Origin: JACCQS01 sp050999295
GTDB lineage: Bacteria; Actinomycetota; Actinomycetes; Mycobacteriales; Geodermatophilaceae
DNA: 40,825 nucleotides
Direction of reading: 5' to 3'
NCBI GenBank assembly: GCA_050999295.1
Contig: JBPCPI010000039.1
Coordinates: forward strand, 1-40,825
The notes below the pieces were generated by a model that was given only the letters and a program-made list of their open reading frames with translations, was not told the DNA's origin and searched no databases. The position numbers and the translations under genes were made by a program. Below, piece after piece: positions 7,112-15,326 of this stretch (positions are counted from its first letter, which is position 1; the number at the start of each line of letters is the position of its first letter).

Positions 7112-7152
7112 CAGTGCGGTCGTGGGGCGAGGAGAAACATCGGTCTGCGAAC

Positions 7153-7443
7153 TCAGTCGAACAGGCCGTGCAGATGGTGGGTGAGCCGGCCGTAGGAGTC
7201 CGCGGACTCGTGCGTGCTGGTGATCAGCCGGGCGAAGGCCGACTGCACCGCGGTATGCAGCCGCTCGTACTCCGCCGAGGCGGAGGTGAACCCGGCCTGA
7301 CCCGCGCCGTCCCACTGCCCGAGGGTCTGCCGGGCGACCGTGTCGATCGAATTCATGACTCCCTGGAACCGGTTGTGGAAATTCTGCTGGGTGTCGGCCA
7401 GGTTGTTCAGCAGGCCGACGTTTCCGTACACGTCATAGCTCAT
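7153..7443 (-). CDS. WXG100 family protein (EsxA-like), canonical W-x-G
   Basis: 96 residues, the normal WXG100 size. It is predicted to be two helices with the turn motif QWDGAG (W-x-G) near residue 45, flanked by heptad-like hydrophobic spacing. Such proteins form helical-hairpin dimers with a partner and are exported by the EccC-driven type VII system. The ATG at 7443 is preceded by AAGGAG 8 bases upstream. The C-terminus (SADSYGRLTHHLHGLFD) has a Tyr but no clear Y-x-x-x-D/E export motif. It lies 64 bases downstream of its likely partner on the same strand. Confidence 0.88.
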   Translation of the reverse strand: MSYDVYGNVGLLNNLADTQQNFHNRFQGVMNSIDTVARQTLGQWDGAGQAGFTSASAEYERLHTAVQSAFARLITSTHESADSYGRLTHHLHGLFD

Positions 7444-7507
7444 TCTGACTGCTCCTTCAATTGCTTTGGTGGTCAAGTGGGTTCGACATCGGCGTCGAGA
7501 TTCGGAC

Positions 7508-7852
7508 TCAGCTGGCTGACATCCGGGAACTGATCGAGTCGACCTCGGACCGGACGGCGGAGAACTGCTCCGCGCCGAACTGATCGGTGGCGTCGACCTG
7601 GGTCTGGGCAGCATTGAGTTTCATGCCGTTGGCACGACAGAAGGCCACCAGCTCCTGGAAGCGAGCGAAGAGCTCCTCCTTGACGCGTGCGAACGCCTGC
7701 AGCGAACCTCCGCGCATGGCCTGGTGATCGGCTTCGAGTTCGCCGACGAGCCCCTGCAGATTCTGGAACAGCTGAGTAGCACTGCTGTCCAACTCGGTGC
7801 CGCCCTTGCCCAGCGCATCTCCCTGGGTCAGGCCGACGAAGTCCTCGCTCAT
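7508..7852 (-). CDS. WXG100-like protein (EsxB-like) lacking the Trp
   Basis: 114 residues. The size, helix pattern and position next to the canonical WXG100 gene identify it as the partner subunit. The turn motif reads MRGG where W-x-G is expected (QAMRGGSLQAFARVKEEL). Two ATGs occur in frame, at 7858 and 7852. AGGAGG abuts the first and lies 6 bases before the second, so 7852 (MSEDFVGL) is the better start. It is the first gene of the minus-strand ESX cluster and is divergent from the EspC-like gene and eccC across about 260 bases, which must hold both promoters. Confidence 0.82.
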   Translation of the reverse strand: MSEDFVGLTQGDALGKGGTELDSSATQLFQNLQGLVGELEADHQAMRGGSLQAFARVKEELFARFQELVAFCRANGMKLNAAQTQVDATDQFGAEQFSAVRSEVDSISSRMSAS

Positions 7853-8114
7853 GTTCATCCTCCTCGGTGATTGGCCGTCGATGCCGCCTGGGTGGTTGGG
7901 CCTGGACCGGCCGATGAGCGACGAGGCTAGACGCGCCGGGTGACTCGCCGCTGCCCGAAACCGGCACCTGTGGACAACGGGGCGAACCGGCCCGTACGGC
8001 GCTGGGTGTTCGCCCTGGATGTGGACAACCGGAGCGATGGGGATCGGCGACTGCCTAACGTCGCGCCGGCAACTGCATCGTGCGGTGCCAGTTCGCGCAT
8101 CAGGAGGTTCGGAC

Positions 8115-8426
8115 ATGGGCGACGAGGACGGGATCGGTGTCTCGACCGGCGAAGCGGCGACCGCCGCGGTCAACGCCGCAACGGCCGCCGAACAGTACGA
8201 GACCATCGATCTGGACTTCAGGGCGGTCATCGCCGCGACCTCGGACGCGGTCGTAGAGCCCGCCGTGATGTCCGGGGTGTCGGCGTTCTGCGATCAGCAC
8301 GTCTACGACCTAGTACGGCTGCGGGCGCACATGAGCGACCTCGCCAACAGTGCCCGCGAGGGCGGACAGGCAGCGACCGACACCGATCGCGGCAACGCCG
8401 AACGCTTCCAACCCGGGGCGGTCTGA
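8115..8426 (+). CDS. Small EspC-like/ESX-associated helical protein
   Basis: 103 residues, Ala-rich and predicted mostly helical, starting MGDEDGIGVSTGEA. The ATG is preceded by AGGAGG 7 bases upstream. Size and layout resemble the EspC/WXG-related small proteins encoded beside ESX ATPase genes. No WXG motif is present. A YETID sequence (Y-x-x-x-D type) occurs at about residues 28-32, but in the N-terminal half rather than at the C-terminus. It lies 44 bases upstream of eccC and is probably co-transcribed with it. A secreted substrate or chaperone role is inferred from context only. Confidence 0.65.
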   Translation: MGDEDGIGVSTGEAATAAVNAATAAEQYETIDLDFRAVIAATSDAVVEPAVMSGVSAFCDQHVYDLVRLRAHMSDLANSAREGGQAATDTDRGNAERFQPGAV

Positions 8427-8470
8427 GCAGTGCCGCAACGGTCGCTGTGCGGTGCCCCGAGCCGGTTCGG

Positions 8471-11400
8471 ATGACCACCGTCCTGGTGCGCCGGCCGGCC
8501 CCGTCGGACCCAGCCGGGACTGGTGGAACGAGCGGAACGGGAGCAGTCGCAGAACCTCTCGTCCTGGCCGCGCCCCCCCAACAGAACGAGCGGCACGGCG
8601 GATCCACCAACCTCGCCATGATCGTGATGCCGTTGGTCTCCGGATCTGGCTCACTGTTGATCACCCTCACCAACCAGGACCGCCCGCTGTTCGCCGCCGC
8701 GGGTCTGCTGTTCATGGTGGTCTCGGTCGGTCTCGGGATCGTGCTCTTCGTCGGTACGCGTTCCAGCGCTCGTCGCAAGCAGCGCACCGATCGGGAGCGC
8801 TACCTCGACTACCTCGAGGGGATGCGCCGGACCGCGCGGGAGGCCGCTGCGTTGCAGCGCACCCGGTCAGCAGGTCGCCATCCGGATCCCGCTGAGCTGC
8901 TCGACATCGCCCGGTTACCGGCGCGACGATGGGAGCGCCGGCCTGGTGATCCGGACTTCCTCGACGTGCGGGTGGGCACTGGAACGACCCCCTTGACCCG
9001 CGGTCTGAGCGTTCAGCTGGATCGGTCCAACCCGCTGATCGCCTATGACCCGGTGTGTCTGTCCGCCGCTGAGACTCTGGTCGACCGGTACGCGACGATC
9101 ACCGACCAACCGATCACGGTGGCGCTGGCTGACGTTGGCTATCTCAGCGTGGTGGGGGAGCGCGGACGGGGCCGGGCACTGGTTCGCGCGGTGATCGGAG
9201 CGCTGGTCGCCCTGCACCCTCCGGACGATGTCCGGATCGCCGTCGTGCGCGCTCCGGCGCTCGCGTCGCACTGGGAGTGGGTGAAGTGGTTGCCACATGC
9301 CGGAAACGAGTCGTCAGCCCTCGACCGGCGCACCGGTGCTGGCCCCCGCGCCGATGAACTCCTCGTGGCCGCGTCGGTTCCGGAGCTGCTCGGCCGCATC
9401 GACGCCGAACTGGACGCTCGCAAGGCCGATGCCGAGCGTCGGCGGGGCAGGGCGCCCGGTAAGCGGCTGCGTCGCCTCGTCGTGATCGTCGACGGGGAGT
9501 TCCAGTACGGCGCGCCGTACCTGGAGACCGGTTTCAGCGACTCGCCCGCTGACCTGGGGATCCATCTCATCTGCCTGGTGGCCCATCGACGTGAAGAGCC
9601 CGAGCAGGTGGACCTCCGCGCGGTCCTGGAAGCCCCTACGTCTTTGACGAGAACGGGCGGCGGCGCCGGCGGCGCCGGTGCTGTGATCGAGGGCGAGGCT
9701 GTCCGCGGGGGTGTCGAGTCCGTACGCGTGGTCGACGACTTCGAGCTGTCGTCTGCCGCAGGGTTGGCCCGATCGCTGTGTCCGTTGCGTCTGGCCGAGG
9801 ACGACGTCTCGGATGTGCTCTCGGCGACGGTGGGTCTGCGCGACATCCTGGGGGTGTCGGATGTGGCCGAGCTCGATCCCGAGCAGAGCTGGCGGCCCGG
9901 CTCGGCCCGGGACTTTCTACGGGTTCCAGTCGGCGTGGGGGCCAGCGGGCAACCGGTGCATCTGGACCTCAAGGAGAGCGCGCGCGGCGGGATGGGCCCG
10001 CACGGCCTCGTCGTGGGGGCCACCGGATCGGGCAAGAGCGAGATGCTGCGGACGATGGTCACCTCGCTGGTGATCGGGCACGCCCCCGACCGGCTGGCAC
10101 TGCTACTGGTGGACTTCAAGGGAGGTGCGACCTTCGCCGGGTTCGCCGACCTACCGCACACGGCCGGGATGGTGACGAACCTCGCCGCCGACCCAGGTCT
10201 GGTGCAACGCTTTCGAGATGCGTTGTTCGGGGAGCTGACCCGCCGGCAACGGATGCTGGCAGATGCCGGCAACCTCCCGAACTGTCAGGCGTACGCGGAT
10301 CTAGTCGACAGCAGCCAGGCGGAGCCCGGACGGCTCCCTGGCTGGGGTAGGTCAGAACACAGCGGCGGCAGCGGACTCGAGCCGATGCCGCATCTGCTGG
10401 TGATCATCGATGAATTCACCGAACTGCTCGCTGCACGCCCGGATTTCGCCGAGCTGTTCCTCGCCGTGGGAAGGATCGGACGCTCGATCGGGGTGCACCT
10501 GCTGCTGGCCACCCAGCGTCTGGATGCTGGAAAGATTCGCGGTCTGGAGTCCCACCTGTCCTACCGAATCAGCCTGCGGACGTTCAGTGCGGCCGAAAGT
10601 CGTGAGGCACTGGGGGTTCCGGATGCCTACCACCTGCCGCCCGAGCCGGGAGCCGGCTATCTGAAGGTGGACACGACGGTGTTCGAACGGTTCAAGGCGG
10701 CACTGGTCTCCACGCCCTACGAAGGACCGATGACCGAGGTACGCGCCGTCGCGCCCGTTGTGCCGTTCTCGACTGTGACCGACGTCGTCACGGCCCCGAC
10801 CTCAGCGGGGATTCTGGACGCGAGCGCAGCGACGATGAGCGGTACGAACTCACGGCCCCCGGTCCCGCCCACCGCACCGACCATCCTGGACGTCGCGGTC
10901 GCCCGGTTGGCAAGGGCCGGCGCGGCACGAGTGCGCCAGGTCTGGATCCGACCGCTACCGCATGCGCTGGCCCTGAACTCGGTGCCCGGCGGCGACGTAT
11001 CCGGCGATGACCACCTAGACGTCCCCGGCCTTGGGCCGCCGGTCTGCGCCGTGCTGGGCCTGCAGGACATACCCGCCGAGCAGCGGCAGATCCCGCTGAT
11101 CTGGGACTTCAGCGGGGCGCAGGGGAACCTGTTGGTGCTGGGGGCTGCGCTCTCGGGGAAGAGCGTGCTCCTCCGTACGCTCATCTGTTCCCTTGCGCTG
11201 CGCTATCTCCCGGGTGAGGTGGCCCTCTACTGTCTGGACTACGGGGGTGGGTCCCTTGCCGGGCTCGAGGCCCTGCCGCACGTAGCCGGGGCGTGCACTC
11301 GAACCGAGCCCGACCGGGTACGCCGCTGCGTCGCTGACGTCCTGTCCATGCTCGATGTCCGCGAGCGCCTGATGAGCCAGTCCGGGTGGGACGGTGCCGA

Positions 11401-12628
11401 CGGGTTACGGCGGGCCCGCAGACTCGGGACCCTGCCCGGCGATGTACTGGGTGACGTGTTCCTGGTGATCGACGGGTGGGCGGCACTTCGCGAGGCCGAG
11501 CCAGACCTCGAGGACCAGGTGCTGGCCATAGCAAACCGCGGCCCCTCCTTGGGCGTGCACACCGTGTTGTCGGCATCGGCTGCCTCGCAGGTCCGGATGC
11601 GCCTGGCCACAGCCCTTCCCGGCCGGATCGAGCTGCGGCTCACGGATGCCTTCGACTCGACGATCGATCGGCGGCTGGCCGACACGGTGCCGGCCGACGT
11701 GCCGGGTCGCGCGCTCGTACCAGGTGGACACCTTGCCCAGATCGCGTTGCCCCGGCTGGACGGCGCGACCGGTCTCGAGGACCTTCCCGGTGCCGTCGAG
11801 GCACTGGGGCGGGAGGTTCGCAGACGTTGGCCCGGCCCGGGCGTGAGTCGGGTGCGGGTCCTTCCCGCGATCCTGAAACTGTCCGACCTGCTCGACAGCC
11901 CTGATCGGCGCGAGCCGTTGCCCGGCCGCGCCACCGCAGTGCCAGTCGGAGTCACCGAGCGAGATCTCGGCCCGGTAGCGGTCGATCTGTTCGGGTCCGA
12001 TCCGCATTTACAGGTCTACGGGGAATCGCAGTCCGGCAAGTCGGCGTTCCTGCGGACGCTGCTCTCCCAACTGGTCCGTGCCGCTACGCCGGAAGAACTC
12101 GGGATCGTCCTGGTCGACTACCGCCGCGCACACCTCGATCTGGTGCCGGCCGCCCACCTGCTCGCCTACTGCACGAGCGCGACGGCGACCCGACAGGCCG
12201 TTGCGCAGGTGTGCCAGGGTTTGGTCCAGCGCATGCCAGGTCCCGACGTGACCAGTGACCAGCTGCGAGCACGTACCTGGTGGAGCGGTCGCGAGATCGT
12301 GGTCGTCGTCGACGACTACGATCTGGTCACCGGATCCGCCGGAAATCCACTCACGCCGCTGACCGAGTATCTGCCGCAAGGCCGCGACCTCGGCCTGCAC
12401 CTGGTGACCGCACGCCGTACGGGCGGCGCGTCCCGGGCGATGTTCGAGTCCGTGACCCAGGCGTTGACCGATCTGGCCGGACCGGGTCTGCTGTTCTCGG
12501 GGGACCGCACCGAGGGGCGGCTGGTCGCAGGTGTCGCCTCGATGCGGCTGCCTCCGGGCCGGGCGCTGCTGGCTCGACGCGGGCTGCCCCCCGAGCAGGT
12601 TCAGATCGCTTGGACCGACCCGGTCTGA
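8471..12628 (+). CDS. eccC: Type VII secretion ATPase EccC (three FtsK/SpoIIIE domains)
   Basis: 1385 residues, a complete fused EccCa-EccCb protein. The N-terminus MTTVLVRRPA matches the family, with two transmembrane helices at about 48-66 and 73-95 followed by a conserved cytoplasmic domain. Three ATPase domains follow with intact Walker A motifs: GATGSGKS 516-523 (K522), GAALSGKS 891-898 (K897) and GESQSGKS 1184-1191 (K1190). Walker B regions include LLLVDFKGG, YCLDYGGG and VLVDYRRA, and VIIDEFTELL marks domain 1. It is the motor that recruits and exports WXG100 substrates through the membrane. ATG 8471 is chosen by homology of the N-terminus; a GTG at 8447 is possible, and no strong ribosome site is seen. 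The open frame reaches back to 7940 but would overlap the preceding gene. It carries in-frame TTA codons at 149, 979 and 1180. Confidence 0.95.
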   Translation: MTTVLVRRPAPSDPAGTGGTSGTGAVAEPLVLAAPPQQNERHGGSTNLAMIVMPLVSGSGSLLITLTNQDRPLFAAAGLLFMVVSVGLGIVLFVGTRSSARRKQRTDRERYLDYLEGMRRTAREAAALQRTRSAGRHPDPAELLDIARLPARRWERRPGDPDFLDVRVGTGTTPLTRGLSVQLDRSNPLIAYDPVCLSAAETLVDRYATITDQPITVALADVGYLSVVGERGRGRALVRAVIGALVALHPPDDVRIAVVRAPALASHWEWVKWLPHAGNESSALDRRTGAGPRADELLVAASVPELLGRIDAELDARKADAERRRGRAPGKRLRRLVVIVDGEFQYGAPYLETGFSDSPADLGIHLICLVAHRREEPEQVDLRAVLEAPTSLTRTGGGAGGAGAVIEGEAVRGGVESVRVVDDFELSSAAGLARSLCPLRLAEDDVSDVLSATVGLRDILGVSDVAELDPEQSWRPGSARDFLRVPVGVGASGQPVHLDLKESARGGMGPHGLVVGATGSGKSEMLRTMVTSLVIGHAPDRLALLLVDFKGGATFAGFADLPHTAGMVTNLAADPGLVQRFRDALFGELTRRQRMLADAGNLPNCQAYADLVDSSQAEPGRLPGWGRSEHSGGSGLEPMPHLLVIIDEFTELLAARPDFAELFLAVGRIGRSIGVHLLLATQRLDAGKIRGLESHLSYRISLRTFSAAESREALGVPDAYHLPPEPGAGYLKVDTTVFERFKAALVSTPYEGPMTEVRAVAPVVPFSTVTDVVTAPTSAGILDASAATMSGTNSRPPVPPTAPTILDVAVARLARAGAARVRQVWIRPLPHALALNSVPGGDVSGDDHLDVPGLGPPVCAVLGLQDIPAEQRQIPLIWDFSGAQGNLLVLGAALSGKSVLLRTLICSLALRYLPGEVALYCLDYGGGSLAGLEALPHVAGACTRTEPDRVRRCVADVLSMLDVRERLMSQSGWDGADGLRRARRLGTLPGDVLGDVFLVIDGWAALREAEPDLEDQVLAIANRGPSLGVHTVLSASAASQVRMRLATALPGRIELRLTDAFDSTIDRRLADTVPADVPGRALVPGGHLAQIALPRLDGATGLEDLPGAVEALGREVRRRWPGPGVSRVRVLPAILKLSDLLDSPDRREPLPGRATAVPVGVTERDLGPVAVDLFGSDPHLQVYGESQSGKSAFLRTLLSQLVRAATPEELGIVLVDYRRAHLDLVPAAHLLAYCTSATATRQAVAQVCQGLVQRMPGPDVTSDQLRARTWWSGREIVVVVDDYDLVTGSAGNPLTPLTEYLPQGRDLGLHLVTARRTGGASRAMFESVTQALTDLAGPGLLFSGDRTEGRLVAGVASMRLPPGRALLARRGLPPEQVQIAWTDPV

Positions 12629-12638
12629 CCGTGCCGGT

Positions 12639-12650
12639 TAGCTATAGCTA
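12639..12650. other. AT-rich 12-bp perfect palindrome between eccC and the convergent MinD-like gene
   Basis: TAGCTATAGCTA at 12639-12650 is self-complementary and sits in a short GC-poor patch 11 bases after the eccC stop. It could be a protein-binding site, or simply part of a weak transcription stop. It is too short for a typical intrinsic terminator. Confidence 0.35.
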
Positions 12651-12712
12651 CCGAATCTCCCCTTTGCGCGGGTGCTGAACGGCGGTTGCGTGGCGAACCG
12701 GCCTGGGCAATG

Positions 12713-13564
12713 TCAGCGGCCGGCCATGATGTCCGCGCCCAACCTGAGCCAGGCGGTCATGCTCGGACCCGACAGGGCACCCATCTCGATGGCCCGGCCG
12801 TGGCCCAATTCCGGGTCGTGCGGCAGCGCGTGGCTTGCCAGCCCGTCGACCAGCAGACTGTCCACCGGATCGCTGCCGGCACGTCGCGGGGCGGGGCGGA
12901 TCCGGACCGGGGCCAGGATCAGTCGAGTCGCGTCCAGGGTGGGCTGCCGATCTCGCCACCGGGTCAGCACTGCTGCCGTCGCCGCGACCGCGTCGCTGGT
13001 CGTGCCACACGCCAGTACAACGGTGTCGAAGAGCGCGGCCAGGGAACCGAGGCTACCGAGGCGATTGGCCACGCCCGCATCGACCACGACACTGCCATGC
13101 CCCGTCGCCGCCACATCCAGCAGTGCGCCCAGTCCGGTCTCGATGGCCGGACTTCCGGCCGGCGGCGCGGACAGGACGCGAAGCCCGGTCCTGGTCACCG
13201 GCGTCGGGGGGATTCGGCCGGTTCTGCGCAGGCCGTCCAGCACATGCGACACGCTCGGCGCATGTGGGACCGCCAACCGAGCGGCCACATCCGATACGTC
13301 GCTGTGCAGGGTGAGCAGCAATGTCTGGTCCTTGCGGGCCGCCGACAGGACACTGGCCAGCAGCACCGCTGCCGTCGTGGTCCCGACCCCACCCTTGCTG
13401 CCGATGACGGCGATTCGCCGAGGCCGGATCTGGCGACAGCGCAATGCGCCGGCCAGGGCGAGATGCTCGTGAGCGGTTGCGGCGGCACCGTAGGTCGTCA
13501 GTCCCTGACGAATGGCGCTGAGCTGTCGTCGCCAGTCAAAGGTAACTGAGAGATTTTGCAGCAC
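12713..13564 (-). CDS. MinD/ParA-like protein of the ESX locus with a degenerate P-loop
   Basis: 283 residues. The N-terminal 50 residues are a variable extension, followed by IAVIGSKGGVGTTTAAVLLAS. This is the deviant Walker A of MinD/ParA ATPases, with the signature Lys (K57) kept but the P-loop Lys replaced by Thr (T62). The usual Asp-rich Switch region (VDxDP type) reads LLLTLHSDVSD. A Walker-B-like VVVDAG follows. MinD-like proteins are common beside ESX genes (EspI-type). The substitution suggests weak or no ATP hydrolysis, as in CpaE/TadZ-like relatives. GTG 13564 lies 3 bases after the eccD stop, so translation is probably coupled. The 3' end converges on eccC. Confidence 0.85.
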   Translation of the reverse strand: MLQNLSVTFDWRRQLSAIRQGLTTYGAAATAHEHLALAGALRCRQIRPRRIAVIGSKGGVGTTTAAVLLASVLSAARKDQTLLLTLHSDVSDVAARLAVPHAPSVSHVLDGLRRTGRIPPTPVTRTGLRVLSAPPAGSPAIETGLGALLDVAATGHGSVVVDAGVANRLGSLGSLAALFDTVVLACGTTSDAVAATAAVLTRWRDRQPTLDATRLILAPVRIRPAPRRAGSDPVDSLLVDGLASHALPHDPELGHGRAIEMGALSGPSMTAWLRLGADIMAGR

Positions 13565-13567
13565 AGC

Positions 13568-14926
13568 CTAGTTCACCAGATCCCGTACCCAGTCCAGGAC
13601 GCCGAGGTTGGTTGCCAACAACGGGATCAGGGCGGCCACGATCAGGGATTCGGTGACATCGAGCACTCGCCGGCTGCGGGCGGCCGCCACGTCGCTGGGG
13701 GTGGCCAGGCCGCCGCGAGCGAGTACGACTGATCCTGCGGCGATCAGCACGAACACAACAATGGTCGTCGGCCGCGGGAAATCCTCGACGAGATCGGCGG
13801 TCAGCTGAGCGACCAGCGCGACGGTGCCCAGCACGACCAGGATCATGACGTGCGGAAACTGGGAGAACGCCCGAGAGCGAAATATCAGGCAGCCCGCGAT
13901 GGCGGCAGCTTGGGCGACCTCTAGGGGTGCGCCGGCGAAGTCCAGACGCACAGATCCGGCGGCGGTCAGCCCAGAAACGGCAATCAAGGAGCCGGTCAGG
14001 AACGCCCGCGACCGGACGAACGTCGCAGCCACCGTGCCTGGATCGACGCAGCCCCGGGTACGCACGACATAGTCGAGCTGAGCCAGGCCACCGGCAGCCA
14101 ACGATGCGCGGGGCGCAATCCCCAGGCTCAGCACACCCAGGACGGTGCCCAACGCAACGGCCTCGTCAGTGGATCGTCCCGCCAGATCCATCGCCGCCCA
14201 TCCGAGCGCGGCGACGAAGACGACGAGGGCGGCAGCAGACCAGGCGGCAAGTCGTGGCACGACCCAGGTCACGACGACAGCCGCGCCCACGACCGCCGCG
14301 GCGGTCAGCACCGCCCGGTTGGCCGGGGTCAACGTGGGCAACGCCAGGGCGGCGGGCGCGGTCGCCGAGATCACCAGCGCACCGCTCCAAGCCAGACCAA
14401 CTGCGACAAGCGCGTGAGCGGCGACATCGAGCCCGCAGCGGGCAACGCGGACACAACCCCACAGCGACCCGCCGGCCACCGCGACGCACACCACCAGGCC
14501 GTCGCCCGACGACGTCGCCCAGAGGTGGGGAAGGGCCAGGACGACCCAGGCCAGCGCGGTGATGGTCAGCACGGCAACAGTCGTGGTGTCCGCACTTGTC
14601 CATCGGCCGGTGCTCTGATCCACCGCATCCTCGGCGGCATCGCGCACGTCCTCGACCGCGCTCCGAGTCAGCGTGGTCGAACCTGGACTGAGCTCGAGGA
14701 CCGCGCCGTCCCGGACTCGAGCCGATTCCAGGCTGCTGGCCCAGGGCAGTCCCGGGCCACCTACCGGACGCAGTGTCCAGGCGAGGGCACCGGTGCGGTC
14801 GTGGTGATCCGTGCACAGATCGAGCAGCTGTGCCATCAGGTCACCCACGGGCACCGAGTCGGGCAGCGCCAGATCCACTCGCCGATCGGGGCTGACGACG
14901 GTCACCCGACTGTGTCCGTTGGCCAT
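13568..14926 (-). CDS. eccD: ESX membrane-channel protein EccD
   Basis: 452 residues. A ubiquitin-like (YukD-type) N-terminal domain (about 1-85, starting VTVVSPDRRVDLALPDSVPVGDL) is followed by about eleven closely packed transmembrane helices (115-450). This is the characteristic EccD arrangement, which forms the membrane pore region of the type VII complex. The ATG at 14926 is preceded by GGGGAGG, a strong ribosome site. It is the first gene of a two-gene minus-strand unit with the MinD-like gene. eccB, eccE and mycP, which usually accompany it, are not in this window. Confidence 0.92.
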   Translation of the reverse strand: MANGHSRVTVVSPDRRVDLALPDSVPVGDLMAQLLDLCTDHHDRTGALAWTLRPVGGPGLPWASSLESARVRDGAVLELSPGSTTLTRSAVEDVRDAAEDAVDQSTGRWTSADTTTVAVLTITALAWVVLALPHLWATSSGDGLVVCVAVAGGSLWGCVRVARCGLDVAAHALVAVGLAWSGALVISATAPAALALPTLTPANRAVLTAAAVVGAAVVVTWVVPRLAAWSAAALVVFVAALGWAAMDLAGRSTDEAVALGTVLGVLSLGIAPRASLAAGGLAQLDYVVRTRGCVDPGTVAATFVRSRAFLTGSLIAVSGLTAAGSVRLDFAGAPLEVAQAAAIAGCLIFRSRAFSQFPHVMILVVLGTVALVAQLTADLVEDFPRPTTIVVFVLIAAGSVVLARGGLATPSDVAAARSRRVLDVTESLIVAALIPLLATNLGVLDWVRDLVN

Positions 14927-15039
14927 GCCTCCCCTATCGCTGCGACTGGTGCACGGTTCAGGCTAGGTAGTCCGGGCGCTCGCCCGCTGGCGTTGTCCAC
15001 CGCTGGCCGGTGTCCGACCCGGTCCCCATACTGGGCGAC

Positions 15040-15268
15040 ATGGCGACGACCACGATGACCAAGGACGAGCGGACGACATTTCTTGCCGACCAGCACGTCG
15101 GTGTCCTTGCGGTGGCCCGCGACGACGGACCGTCGGAGGCGTCGCTATCTCGGGGACGAGGCCGGGCGCGCCTATGTCGAATCGGCACCCGTCGCCGATG
15201 ACACCGCGGTCCGTCTCGAGCCCGTGCGCTGGCTGACGGCCGACTACGCCAAGCTCGACCCGGGCTGA
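15040..15268 (+). pseudogene. Remnant of a PPOX-family (pyridoxamine-phosphate-oxidase-like) protein with a large internal deletion
   Basis: From ATG 15040 the first 31 codons read MATTTMTKDERTTFLADQHV, then GVLAVARDDGP, the N-terminus of small PPOX/split-barrel flavoproteins. From about 15133 the next frame continues with RRYLGDEAGRAYVESAP and later RLEPVRWLTADYAKLDPG, which matches the C-terminus of the same family. The middle of the split barrel, which I estimate at about 65-75 residues, is missing, and the two ends are in different frames. A -10-like CATACT lies 7 bases before the ATG. This is a deletion pseudogene, not a small gene. Confidence 0.75.
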
Positions 15269-15313
15269 TCGGCAGCCCCGCCCGGCCGATTATTTCAGGT
15301 GGACGTAGCCAGT

Positions 15314-15326
15314 TAGCCTCGGGCGC
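15314..15326 (+). promoter_or_regulatory. Leaderless-type promoter of metB
   Basis: TAGCCT (15314-15319) fits TANNNT, and ATG 15327 follows after 7 bases. No ribosome site is visible, so translation from a leaderless mRNA is likely. Confidence 0.4.

Noticed and set aside
7940..8470. N-terminal extension of EccC back to 7940
   Set aside because: It would overlap the well-supported small gene at 8115-8426 in another frame, and family members start at MTTVLVRRP-like sequence.
15010..15201. A 63-residue protein gene between eccD and metB
   Set aside because: The frame is the N-terminus of a PPOX protein followed by out-of-frame sequence after a deletion, so it is a pseudogene fragment.
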